Positions 8,292 through 15,735 of a stretch of 32,619 bases of DNA are shown piece by piece. The DNA is from Planktothrix tepida PCC 9214 (GTDB lineage: Bacteria > Cyanobacteriota > Cyanobacteriia > Cyanobacteriales > Microcoleaceae): the NCBI RefSeq assembly GCF_900009145.1, contig NZ_LN889803.1, positions 105,492-138,110 on the forward strand, in the 5' to 3' direction. The position numbers and the translations under genes were made by a program. Positions within the stretch are counted from its first letter, which is position 1; every line of letters starts with the position of its first letter. The notes below the pieces were generated by a model. The model did not search any database. It was not told where the DNA came from and worked only from the letters and a program-made list of their open reading frames with translations.

Positions 8292-8371
8292 TTGTCCCCT
8301 TGTCCCCTTGTCCCCTTGTCCCCTTGTCCCCTTGTCCCCTTGTCCCCTTGTCCCCTTGTCCCCTCGTCCCC
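8292..8371. repeat. Octanucleotide minisatellite (TTGTCCCC)n
   Basis: Nine perfect copies of TTGTCCCC occupy 8292-8363, followed by one variant (TCGTCCCC). Upstream, 8264-8285 has a related CTCCCCTG repeat. On the minus strand this is a row of four-G tracts spaced by ACAA, which fits the G-quadruplex consensus. The minus-strand reading frames across it encode only a Thr-Arg-Gly-Gln-Gly-Asp-Lys-Gly repeat and are not genes. Confidence 0.95.
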
Positions 8372-8381
8372 CTCTCCCTCC

Positions 8382-9263
8382 TCACTCCCCCATTGGTTCT
8401 GCATTCAAAAATTCCCAAATATATTGATTAACTAATTCAGGACGTTCTTGTTGTACCCAATGGCTACAATTAGGAATATAACGAATTTGAAAATCTCGGA
8501 CATATTCTTCTGTCCCATAGGTTAATTCTTGACCCAATGCCAGATCATTTTCCCCCCAAATCATTAAAGTGGGGACATTTAGTAAAGCTTGGGTTTGTTG
8601 AGTAGCAAACAAACTGGGAAAAAGATTCCGATAATAATTCACCATTGCCGTTAAAGCTCCCCGTTTAGCAGCCGCATCTTTATAAGCATTTAAGTCAGCT
8701 TCACTAAAAGTATTTTTATTAATTACCATCTTGGTAAAAGCTTCACCCACAGTGCGATAATCATCCGCTTGTAACAACAATTCGGGTAAAAGTGGCACTT
8801 GAAAGAAAAAAATATACCAACTTTTTAATAATTGTTGAATCGTTCCTAAACCCTGCTTAAACTTTGTGGGATGAGGAAGATTTAAGACAATTAATTTACT
8901 TAACATTTGAGGATAACAATAAGCAAAATTCCAGGCAATAAACCCGCCCCAATCATGTCCTACTAATACACATTCTTCGTATCCTAACCCTTCAATTAAT
9001 CCCTTGACATCTAAAATTAATTCTTTGATAGAATAAGCCGATAATTCTTTGGGTTTATCACTCTCGTTATACCCTCTTAAATCCACGGCAACCACTTTAT
9101 AAGCTTGAGCAAATTCAGGAATTTGATAACGCCAAGAATACCAAAATTCAGGAAATCCATGTAACATCAGTATCAACGGCCCTTCCCCTTGGGTGACATA
9201 ATGGAGTTTTACCTTATTTGTGGTGATAAAGTCGCTCGTCCAATTTTCTGCTAAAATTGACAT
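8382..9263 (-). CDS. Alpha/beta hydrolase, epoxide hydrolase or haloalkane dehalogenase-like
   Basis: The 293-residue product has the alpha/beta-hydrolase layout: oxyanion motif HGFPE near residue 35, YSWRYQIPEFA, the nucleophile elbow GHDWGG with Asp as nucleophile near residue 103, a cap region, the acid Asp in WGENDLALG and the catalytic His in NCSHWVQQE. An Asp nucleophile with HGFPE points to soluble epoxide hydrolases or halo-acid/alkane dehalogenases rather than serine esterases. The substrate cannot be deduced. It reads towards mnmE on the same strand, separated by the minisatellite; the gene at its 5' side is divergent. Start ATG at 9263 has only a weak GGAGAAA-like site upstream. 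Confidence 0.85.
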   Translation of the reverse strand: MSILAENWTSDFITTNKVKLHYVTQGEGPLILMLHGFPEFWYSWRYQIPEFAQAYKVVAVDLRGYNESDKPKELSAYSIKELILDVKGLIEGLGYEECVLVGHDWGGFIAWNFAYCYPQMLSKLIVLNLPHPTKFKQGLGTIQQLLKSWYIFFFQVPLLPELLLQADDYRTVGEAFTKMVINKNTFSEADLNAYKDAAAKRGALTAMVNYYRNLFPSLFATQQTQALLNVPTLMIWGENDLALGQELTYGTEEYVRDFQIRYIPNCSHWVQQERPELVNQYIWEFLNAEPMGE

Positions 9264-9410
9264 AAATTTCTCCGAGGGTGAATATATAATGATGATAACC
9301 TTAGATTTTAAAAAGCTCTATTCTGAGGAAAATTTGTAACCATTCATTCCTGTAGAGATAGGCAATTGTACAGATAATCAAATATTGCATAGGGTTAAAT
9401 AAAATTATTC

Positions 9411-9845
9411 ATGCTATTAGAAATTAAACCCGTAACAAATTCTGATTTATTAATCTTAAATCAGTTATATACAGAAATTGATGGGGAATCTCCTCTATCT
9501 CTATCCCACGTTGAGCAAATCTTTGAGCAAATTCAACAAATTCCCAACTACAATATTTATATTGCATGGCTCAACAGTGAACCTGTAGGTACATTTAGCT
9601 TATTATGGATTCCTATGATTTTACATGATAGCAAATCAGCCTTAATTGATGCTGTTGTTGTCACATCTGCCTATAGAAATCAAGGAATTGGGAAAGCGAT
9701 GATGCAGGAAGCCCTCAAACTCAGCCGCAAGGCGGGATGCTATAAAGTGATGCTTTCCTCCAATATTAAACGCACAGCAGCCCATCAATTCTATGAATCT
9801 TTAGGCTTTAAACAACAGGGTTGGAGTTTTAGCTTGGAACTGTAA
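9411..9845 (+). CDS. GNAT-family N-acetyltransferase
   Basis: The 144-residue product is a single GNAT domain. Motif A with the acetyl-CoA pyrophosphate loop RNQGIGKAM lies after the strand ALIDAVVVTSAY (about residues 75-100), and motif B appears as AHQFYESLGFK near the C-terminus, where the Tyr is usually the general acid. Substrate unknown: these proteins acetylate amines of antibiotics, polyamines, amino acids or proteins. It precedes map by 70 bases on the same strand, so cotranscription is plausible but no functional link is evident. Confidence 0.88.
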   Translation: MLLEIKPVTNSDLLILNQLYTEIDGESPLSLSHVEQIFEQIQQIPNYNIYIAWLNSEPVGTFSLLWIPMILHDSKSALIDAVVVTSAYRNQGIGKAMMQEALKLSRKAGCYKVMLSSNIKRTAAHQFYESLGFKQQGWSFSLEL

Positions 9846-9915
9846 CCCAAAAGTTGATATTTTAGGGTAACTTATAAAAAGGTCTTTTATCCGAACACAC
9901 TCAACCCTGAACAAG

Positions 9916-10749
9916 ATGAATATTCTGGCTGATTTTCTGTCTAAACCGGCTCAACCTAACCCCCCTCAAGTTAAAAAAAGTCGTCGAGGAATTTATATTA
10001 AATCCCCTCAAGAAATTGAAATCATGCGACAAGCTGCAAAAATTGTAGCTACGGTTTTAAAAGAAATTTCAGAGCAGGTAAAACCGGGAATGACAACGGC
10101 TGATTTAGATACTTATGCAGAAAAACGGATTCGAGAAATGGGTGCAAAACCCAGTTTTAAAGGTTATCATGGCTTTCCAGGTTCCATTTGTGCTTCAATT
10201 AATCATGAAGTGGTTCATGGCATTCCTAACCGTCGTAAAGTCATTCGCACTGGGGATATTTTAAAAGTAGATACAGGGGCTTATTATGAAGGATTTCATG
10301 GAGATTCTTGTATTACAATTGGGGTCGGTGAAGTGTCCCCAGACGCTGCCAAATTGATTCGAGTTGCGGAAGAAACTTTATATAAAGGAATAGAAAAAGT
10401 TAAAGCGGGAGCCTATTTACTTGATCTCGCTGAGGTGATGCAAGATCATGCAGAAGCCAATGGGTATAAAATTGTAGAAGAATTTACAGGTCATGGTGTC
10501 GGACAAAATTTACACGAAGAACCCTCGGTTTTTAACGCTCGTACCTATTCTTTACCCAATGTTAAATTGAAAGCTGGGATGACCTTAGCCATTGAACCCA
10601 TTCTAAATGCGGGATCTCGATTTACCCGAACTTTATCCGATAAATGGACAGCCGTAACCGTTGATAATTCCTTATCTGCTCAGTTTGAACATACAGTTTT
10701 AGTCACCGAAACGGGTTATGAAATTTTAACAGATCGTTCTAAAATTTAG
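9916..10749 (+). CDS. map: Type I methionine aminopeptidase
   Basis: MetAP removes the initiator methionine from nascent proteins using a dinuclear metal centre. The 277-residue product has about 25 extra N-terminal residues ([16 protein letters not shown]) ahead of the pita-bread catalytic domain. The metal ligands are visible: Asp119, Asp130, His194 in [12 protein letters not shown], Glu228 in AIEPI and Glu259 in FEHTVLVTE; the substrate His is in VHGIP (about 101). Cyanobacteria often carry more than one map gene, and this may be one of several paralogues. The relic of a group II intron lies 190 bases after its stop. Confidence 0.96.
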   Translation: MNILADFLSKPAQPNPPQVKKSRRGIYIKSPQEIEIMRQAAKIVATVLKEISEQVKPGMTTADLDTYAEKRIREMGAKPSFKGYHGFPGSICASINHEVVHGIPNRRKVIRTGDILKVDTGAYYEGFHGDSCITIGVGEVSPDAAKLIRVAEETLYKGIEKVKAGAYLLDLAEVMQDHAEANGYKIVEEFTGHGVGQNLHEEPSVFNARTYSLPNVKLKAGMTLAIEPILNAGSRFTRTLSDKWTAVTVDNSLSAQFEHTVLVTETGYEILTDRSKI

Positions 10750-10937
10750 CCAGACTAGGATTCAGGAAACAGGAGACTGTGAGACAGGAGTAAGATGCTT
10801 AATGATTCAGGATAACAGCAATTATTCATGTCCTATTCTTGCTGTTCCCTGTTCCTTATAAAATCTCTAAGAAAGTTAACTCTCAAGAAAGAAAGGAAAC
10901 CGGATGTTCTCAATGACAGAACAGGCAACTAAACTAG
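10750..10937. other. Intergenic spacer between map and the intron relic
   Basis: No gene is supported here. It contains short degenerate repeats such as CAGGAAACAGGAGAC and GTTCCCTGTTCC, similar to the GGGAACT repeats at 17588. I could not recognise intron domains I-IV or reverse transcriptase sequence in it. Confidence 0.5.
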
Positions 10938-11014
10938 GAGCCGTGTGCGGTGAAAATCGTAAGTACGGTTCTGAATGTGAGGTGAGGGTTGTAAAGCCCT
11001 CATCGACCCCTAAT
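10938..11014 (+). mobile_element. Group II intron relic: domain V, domain VI and 3' end
   Basis: Bases 10938-10971 match the 34-nt catalytic domain V: GAGCCGT pairs with ACGGTTC, and a second helix GCGGT/ATCGT is capped by a GAAA tetraloop with a bulge on the 3' side. Directly after, GGTGAGGG and CCCTCATC (10981-11004) form a domain VI stem, with an unpaired A about 8 bases before a plausible 3' end at ..CCTAAT (11014), matching the AY terminus. Only about 190 bases separate this from the map stop codon, so the ribozyme core and the intron-encoded protein are absent. It is a 3' fragment, presumably left by deletion or a truncated insertion. Confidence 0.75.
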
Positions 11015-11016
11015 AA

Positions 11017-11040
11017 GACCCTTAAAAATTAAAAGGGGTC
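11017..11040. terminator. Hairpin beyond the intron relic, possible terminator for the pentapeptide genes
   Basis: GACCCTT and AAGGGGTC form an imperfect stem around an A/T loop. It lies 10 bases past the stop codon of the minus-strand pentapeptide gene and is flanked by GACTTTTT on the plus side, so direction is unclear. The motif GACCCCTAA just before it, within the intron end, could pair alternatively. Confidence 0.35.
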
Positions 11041-11049
11041 AATGACTTT

Positions 11050-12069
11050 TTAAACTGCATGAAGAGTGCCATTGGGAAGTGTGACCCCCGCTAGATTAAC
11101 ATTTCTTAAATTAACTCCTTGTAGGTTGGCCCCGCGTAAACTCGCCCCAGAAAGGTTTGCACCTTCTAAATTAGCTTCGGATAAATCGGCTTTCCAAAGA
11201 TAAGCATTTCGCAGGTCAGCACCGCGTAAATCCGTCTTTCTCAAGGTAGCTAAATTTAAGTTGCTTCTGAGCAGAGTGGCACAGGTTAAACTCGCCTGGG
11301 ATAAATCAGCCCGCATTAACACCGCATCCGTCAAATTTGCCTGGAAAAGCTGGGCTTCAACTAAATTGGCATCTTGTAACTGAGCTTGTTGTAAATTCGC
11401 TTGTTTTAATTGAGCTTGGCTTAAGTTAGCAGCCATTAAATCAGACTCTTGTAAATTAATTCGCGTCATTACGGCTTGAGCAAAATTAACCCCACTTAAA
11501 TCAAATCCTTGAAGATTAACCTCGATTAAATAGGCGGAACTCAAATTAATTCCTGTCATTTGGGTTTCTTGAAGAATCGCCCCACTCAATTTAGCTTGGC
11601 TCAAATTTGCCCAGTTTAAATTGGCCCTGGTTAAATTAGCACCGCGTAAATTTACACCGTAAAGATTAGCACCGCATAAATTGACACCCTGCAAATTGGC
11701 AGCCCGGAGATTAACTCCCCGCAAAATAGCACCACTAAGCTTAACGCCACTCATCTCCGACTTGACTAAAAACGCCCCTTCTAGGTTTGCTTTTGTCAAA
11801 TCAGCATTTTTTAATTGCCCTTTTCCTAACTTAACAAAACTTAAATTACTGCCATACAAAAAGGCATTAGTCAAGTTAATTTCATGGAGCAAAGCCCGTG
11901 TTAAATCAGCCCGGGCTAAAGATGCTCCAGCCAGATTAGCCCCCACTAAATTAACTTGATGCAGAGAAGCACCAATCAAGTTCGCATTCTGGAAATCTCG
12001 TTCTCCAGCTAAATAACGATACAACAGTTCTTGAGAATCGATAATGGACTGCACTGGCACAGAATTCAC
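11050..12069 (-). CDS. Pentapeptide-repeat protein
   Basis: The 339 residues consist almost entirely of A(D/N)LxX repeats from about residue 28 onward, for example LRGANLQGVNLCGANLYG. These fold as a right-handed square beta-helix. The N-terminus LLYRYLAGERDFQNANLIGA resembles that of the upstream neighbour, and such a short helical cap before the repeats is common in cyanobacterial family members. No signal peptide, membrane helix or extra domain is visible, so a cytoplasmic protein is likely; the function of these proteins is mostly unknown. It starts only 3 bases after the neighbour's stop, so the two are surely cotranscribed and probably arose by duplication. Confidence 0.92.
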   Translation of the reverse strand: MNSVPVQSIIDSQELLYRYLAGERDFQNANLIGASLHQVNLVGANLAGASLARADLTRALLHEINLTNAFLYGSNLSFVKLGKGQLKNADLTKANLEGAFLVKSEMSGVKLSGAILRGVNLRAANLQGVNLCGANLYGVNLRGANLTRANLNWANLSQAKLSGAILQETQMTGINLSSAYLIEVNLQGFDLSGVNFAQAVMTRINLQESDLMAANLSQAQLKQANLQQAQLQDANLVEAQLFQANLTDAVLMRADLSQASLTCATLLRSNLNLATLRKTDLRGADLRNAYLWKADLSEANLEGANLSGASLRGANLQGVNLRNVNLAGVTLPNGTLHAV

Positions 12070-12072
12070 CGC

Positions 12073-12900
12073 CTATTTATTGGGTAAAATCGCACCTCTC
12101 ATATCTGCATCTCTTAAATTCGCTCGATCTAATTTAGTATCAATCATAATCGCTTCAATCAGATTTACACCACTTAAATTTGACCAAGATAATTTTGTGC
12201 GGTAGAGTCTGGCTCGACTCATATTCGCCCCGCGTAAGGTTGTCCAAGTCACGTTAGCTCCTCGCAGGTTGGCTTCACTCAAGTTAGCTTCACTTAAATC
12301 CGCCCCAATCATTGTCACTCGTGTTAAATCCGCTTCATGAAAGTTAGCTCCAATCATCATTCCCCCACTCAGGGTTGCATTCGTTAAATTGGCCCCTTCC
12401 AAGGTGGTTTCTCGCATAATCACGTTGGTTAGGTTAGCACTTTCTAAAATGGCTCCCGTGAGATTGGCTTTCATCAAATTTGTTCGGACTAACGTAGCAT
12501 GGGTTAGATTGGCACCGACAAAATTTGCTTGGCTGAAATTGGCTTCGGTGAGGTTAGCTTCGGTGAGATTTGCTTGAGTTAAGGTAACATTTTTAGAAGA
12601 AGACCCGCGTAAACTCGCCCCGGTCAAGTTTGTTCGGTTAAACTTCGTATCACTCAAATAGCTGCCAATTAAGTTCGCATCACTCAAGTTCGTGTCAGTC
12701 AAGTCAACCCCCATAAACTTGGTTTCTCGAAAATTGACCCCTGTTAAATTGGCTCCAATAAAGGATGTATTTTCCAAGGTAGCCCGGGCAATAATGGCTT
12801 CACTGAGATCAATCCCACTTAAATCCACTCCAACTAGGCTAACGGCTCGAAACAACCGCTCTCCTTCTGTATAACGCTTTAATAATTCATTAACCTCCAT
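12073..12900 (-). CDS. Pentapeptide-repeat protein
   Basis: From Met at 12900 the protein has about 275 residues. It opens with MEVNELLKRYTEGERLF, a short helical cap, then nearly continuous pentapeptide repeats with many Thr and Met at the variable positions (ANLTEANLTEANFSQANF). An upstream in-frame GTG at 12939 would add 13 residues; I prefer the ATG because the cap motif LLxRYxxGERxF then lies at the same distance from the start as in the paralogue, and GTGAGG lies 5' of it. First gene of a two-gene operon with the next pentapeptide gene. Function unknown; the regular beta-helix suggests a binding or structural role. Confidence 0.9.
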   Translation of the reverse strand: MEVNELLKRYTEGERLFRAVSLVGVDLSGIDLSEAIIARATLENTSFIGANLTGVNFRETKFMGVDLTDTNLSDANLIGSYLSDTKFNRTNLTGASLRGSSSKNVTLTQANLTEANLTEANFSQANFVGANLTHATLVRTNLMKANLTGAILESANLTNVIMRETTLEGANLTNATLSGGMMIGANFHEADLTRVTMIGADLSEANLSEANLRGANVTWTTLRGANMSRARLYRTKLSWSNLSGVNLIEAIMIDTKLDRANLRDADMRGAILPNK

Positions 12901-13037
12901 ATCATTCGCCTCACAAATAGTCCCGGTATAGGATGACACTATAGAAAAATCCTCTTTCCATCATCCCAGATTACTTAGGTTTATGCAGGAACAATCTATG
13001 GAAGTTAATGGTTGACAATAAACACTTGGCTATTACA

Positions 13038-13119
13038 CCCGTCCCCCTGCTCCCCCTCATCCCCCGTCCCCTCATCCCCCCGTCCCCTCATCCCCTTGTC
13101 CCCTTGTCCCCTTGTCCCC
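13038..13119. repeat. C-rich minisatellite with TTGTCCCC units
   Basis: CCCGTCCCC and CATCCCC type units run into three perfect TTGTCCCC copies at 13096-13119, the same unit as at 8292. The minus strand has repeated four-G tracts. No gene is supported across it. Confidence 0.9.
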
Positions 13120-13167
13120 CAGTAGGGATATTTGAGGATTAGCAGAAATTTGAGCTTGAAAGAATGT

Positions 13168-13672
13168 TTATGGAGGTATATCGAGAAAAGTACGGATTTG
13201 ATTAGCGATTTCAAGGGCTTGATTTTGAAGTAAACTATAATTACTAGAAATCTTGATAGTTTTACCAGCAGAAGGGATTTCTAAAACAACAATATAAATG
13301 GGTTCTTTTTGACTGATTAAAATTGAAGAATAGGTTTTGACTTGGAAAGAAGTCCTTTGCACCCTAATATTGAGATTATCAAGGGGATATTCTGCTTTTT
13401 TTGTTCCGAATAATCTTTTGGTTTTCAGGGTTAATTTGTTTTGATTTTTATCTAAATAAATAGTTTGATGAGAGGTAAAAAAAAACGCCTAAAATTCCGA
13501 CCAATAAACAAAAAACAATAAACAGACTGGGAAATACTTTTTCAGTAATAACGATAAATAATCCCAGAATTCCAAACATTAAAAATGGAGTACAAACCAA
13601 TCTAATAAGCAAAACTCTTGTGCTGGAGTCTTTAAGAAGCAGTTGAGTTGAAGTCTGTTCTATTAGTTCCAT
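13168..13672 (-). pseudogene. Two-helix membrane protein interrupted by a frameshift in a homopolymer
   Basis: Two adjacent minus-strand reading frames are halves of one gene. The first (13672-13448) begins MELIEQTSTQLLLKDSSTR and has two hydrophobic helices (about residues 21-43 and 49-66). At a run of nine T on that strand (plus-strand A at 13477-13485) the frame goes off and stops. Removing one base restores a continuous frame through TSHQTIYLDKNQNKLTLKTK, then KAEYPLDNLNIRVQRTS, to the stop at 13168, giving about 167 residues. The second half looks like a small beta-rich domain after two helices. This is either a sequencing error, a true pseudogene or a slippage-controlled gene. Family not recognised. 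It follows the glycosyltransferase gene by 42 bases. Confidence 0.75.
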
Positions 13673-13714
13673 AGATTTTTTGATTAAAAATTAAGGATTT
13701 TAACGGACTAAAGA

Positions 13715-14356
13715 TTAAAAATCAACTCTTTTGTTCTCTATTTCCTTTAAAGCAATAAATTCCATAGACTCTAAATCTTCAGGGCGATCAATATCTGATA
13801 AAAGGGGTAATTCACTCACTGATAAATTGAGAGTTTGACAACACTTGATGGTTGTTTTAAAAACCTTTGAAGTTCCCCAAGGAATATCTTGAAAAAGTTC
13901 GGGGATATAATGATTTAATCCAATTAAATAATATCCCCCATCTTTTGCTGGCCCTAGAACAACTGCATGAGTTTCTAAAGCCTTAAATCCTTGAACTAAA
14001 ATATCAACGGTTAAAAAGGGGCAATCTGTTCCCACCATAATAATATGGGTGTTTTCTTCATGAAATGCTGTTTCAAAAGCGTTTCTCATGCGATCGCCTA
14101 AATTCCCAAAACATTGAGCATCATAAATTAAATCCGATCCTAACCAATTCTGCATGACATCTAAATTTCCCCCGGTAAATCGAACTTCTATCGATAGGGG
14201 ATCTAATGCTTGTAATTCTCGGACTGTAATCAGGGTTTTTTCGGTCATGTGACGATGCAAATTAGCGGCACCTTTTTCTCCTAAAATAGGAATTAATCGG
14301 CTTTTAGTTTTACCGGGTTCAGGATAGCGAGTGAAAATGATTAAATGTTTTTTCAT
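13715..14356 (-). CDS. TIGR04282/DUF2064-family glycosyltransferase
   Basis: The 213-residue product has the nucleotidyl- or glycosyltransferase-A fold signature of the DUF2064 family: FTRYPEPGKTKSRL at the N-terminus (nucleotide loop), GDRMRNAF, then MVGTDCPFL containing the metal-binding Asp, and LGPAKDGGYYLIGL. TIGR04282 members are annotated as arsenosugar-biosynthesis-associated glycosyltransferases, but most occur outside arsenic operons; no arsenic gene is seen here. The ending SDIDRPEDLE is also typical. It lies between the AI-2E-family membrane protein and the frameshifted gene on the same strand, with gaps of about 43 bases, suggesting an operon. Confidence 0.85.
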   Translation of the reverse strand: MKKHLIIFTRYPEPGKTKSRLIPILGEKGAANLHRHMTEKTLITVRELQALDPLSIEVRFTGGNLDVMQNWLGSDLIYDAQCFGNLGDRMRNAFETAFHEENTHIIMVGTDCPFLTVDILVQGFKALETHAVVLGPAKDGGYYLIGLNHYIPELFQDIPWGTSKVFKTTIKCCQTLNLSVSELPLLSDIDRPEDLESMEFIALKEIENKRVDF

Positions 14357-14399
14357 GGTTGATTTTAATTAATAAAAAAGATAGAAAATTGGCAAATAT

Positions 14400-15443
14400 C
14401 TAAAAAGCTTCAGAGGAGGGAGTTTGTAGTATTCCAATTAAGGATTTGAAAAAACTAGCTAGAGGAACAGCAACTATTAAACCGAGAAAACCTGCCACTC
14501 TAGCACCAATTAAAAGGGAAATTAAAATCAAAACGGGGTTTAATCCGGTAAATGTTCCTAGGAGGCGTGGAGCAATTCCATTTTCTACAATTTGATCAAC
14601 AATAATCGCTGTAATTAAAACTTTTACTCCCAACCAAATACTATTTAAAGCCACTAAAAAGCAAACCAAAATAATCCCCAAACTTCCTCCAAAGGGAAAG
14701 AAAGCCATCATCCCGATGACAATTCCAAATAACAATCCAAAGGGAACCTGAATAATTAAGAATGCTAAGGTCATAAATCCCCCTAAAAGTCCAGCGACGG
14801 AGGCTTGACCAATAAAATAATTCTTAAAATTTTTTCTTAAAGCACTACGAACAGGAACCCGGATTTTAGTTGGAAATAGTTGATAGAAATCATCCCAAAG
14901 CGACTCTCCATGTAATAATAGATAAAAGGTCATAGCTGCAATGATCACAACATCTAATACTCGACCAAAAACGGTTAGAACTCCTCCAATTACATCTCCT
15001 CCTAAGGTTTGAACTTGACTGGATAATCGTTCCAATAGTTGAACAGTTACTCCTCCAACATTAACAGGGATATTCCGACTAATTGCCCAAGCTTCAAAGG
15101 TTTTAATTTGTTGGTTTCCTGACTCAATCCAACTGGGAAGACGTTCGATTAAGGTATTGAACTGTTGAATAATAATTGGAAACAAAGTGATCCCTAAAAT
15201 TCCAAAAATAATCAAGGTAATCAATAATACGGCTAAAATGGCTGTGGTTCGTTGCAGTCCATATCGTTGCAGTCTTTGGACTGGATAATCTAAGAGAAAG
15301 GATAATAAAATTGCCGTTACAAAAATATGAATGATAGACTTAAAGTATTCTAAAGTCAGCAAGAAGACCCAACCATTTAAAACCAAGGTTGGAATCACTA
15401 AGGCAATCAATAATAATTTCAGCCAGTTAGGTTTAGGATTCAT
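14400..15443 (-). CDS. AI-2E family transporter (PerM-like membrane protein)
   Basis: The 347-residue product is very hydrophobic with about seven to eight predicted helices: one pair near the N-terminus (LLLIALVIPTLVLNGWVFLL), one at about 60-80, a soluble segment with GNQQIKTFEAWAISRN, and a C-terminal set including GLLGGFMTLAFLIIQVPFGLL. The motif ENGIAPRLLGTFTGLNPVLILISLLIGA is a hallmark of the family. Some members export autoinducer-2 and others are sodium/proton antiporters; the substrate here cannot be assigned. It is the first gene of the minus-strand operon with the glycosyltransferase and frameshifted gene. Confidence 0.88.
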   Translation of the reverse strand: MNPKPNWLKLLLIALVIPTLVLNGWVFLLTLEYFKSIIHIFVTAILLSFLLDYPVQRLQRYGLQRTTAILAVLLITLIIFGILGITLFPIIIQQFNTLIERLPSWIESGNQQIKTFEAWAISRNIPVNVGGVTVQLLERLSSQVQTLGGDVIGGVLTVFGRVLDVVIIAAMTFYLLLHGESLWDDFYQLFPTKIRVPVRSALRKNFKNYFIGQASVAGLLGGFMTLAFLIIQVPFGLLFGIVIGMMAFFPFGGSLGIILVCFLVALNSIWLGVKVLITAIIVDQIVENGIAPRLLGTFTGLNPVLILISLLIGARVAGFLGLIVAVPLASFFKSLIGILQTPSSEAF

Positions 15444-15693
15444 GAAATGCTCAAATCAATTCAATCAATTTAGGATTGAGGGCCAATCATTGCCTTCGGC
15501 TGTCCAAGTTATTGAGAAATTATATAGCTTTAATTCAATTTTGATGTCTTAATCTTCGTTAAATTTTTCTGATCCTCAGTCTAACCTCTATCGATGATTT
15601 AGGTCGATTAAAGCTCTGTCCATTGGCAGAATTGTTAAGCAGATGACTTGCACGTTAAAAATAGATTTCTTATCCTGTAGAATACCTTAATCA

Positions 15694-15715
15694 TTAGGTT
15701 TTAGATGGAACCTAA
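15694..15715 (+). promoter_or_regulatory. Hairpin immediately upstream of the KimA-like gene
   Basis: TTAGGTT and AACCTAA form a perfect 7-base-pair inverted repeat around the loop TTAGATGG, 20 bases before the start codon. AAGGA of the ribosome binding site follows it. It could influence translation. Features of the ydaO c-di-AMP riboswitch were not recognised. Confidence 0.35.
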
Positions 15716-15735
15716 GTTTACCCTTTTAAGGATCT

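Noticed and set aside
8206-8418. Minus-strand reading frames encoding Gly-Gln-Gly-Asp-Lys-Gly repeats
   Set aside because: They are translations of the TTGTCCCC minisatellite; a length-8 repeat stays open in all frames. No ribosome binding site or homologue is apparent.
11681-11959. Plus-strand reading frames opposite the pentapeptide genes (also 12389-12577 and 12692-12874)
   Set aside because: Regular five-codon repeats keep the opposite strand open; the products show only the mirror pattern of the repeats.
13005-13214. 69-codon minus-strand reading frame
   Set aside because: Its second half is the C-rich repeat and its first half overlaps the end of the frameshifted gene in another frame.
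15444-15735. c-di-AMP (ydaO) riboswitch upstream of the KimA-like gene
   Set aside because: Expected because kimA carries one in Bacillus, but the conserved core segments were not found; only a simple hairpin is present.
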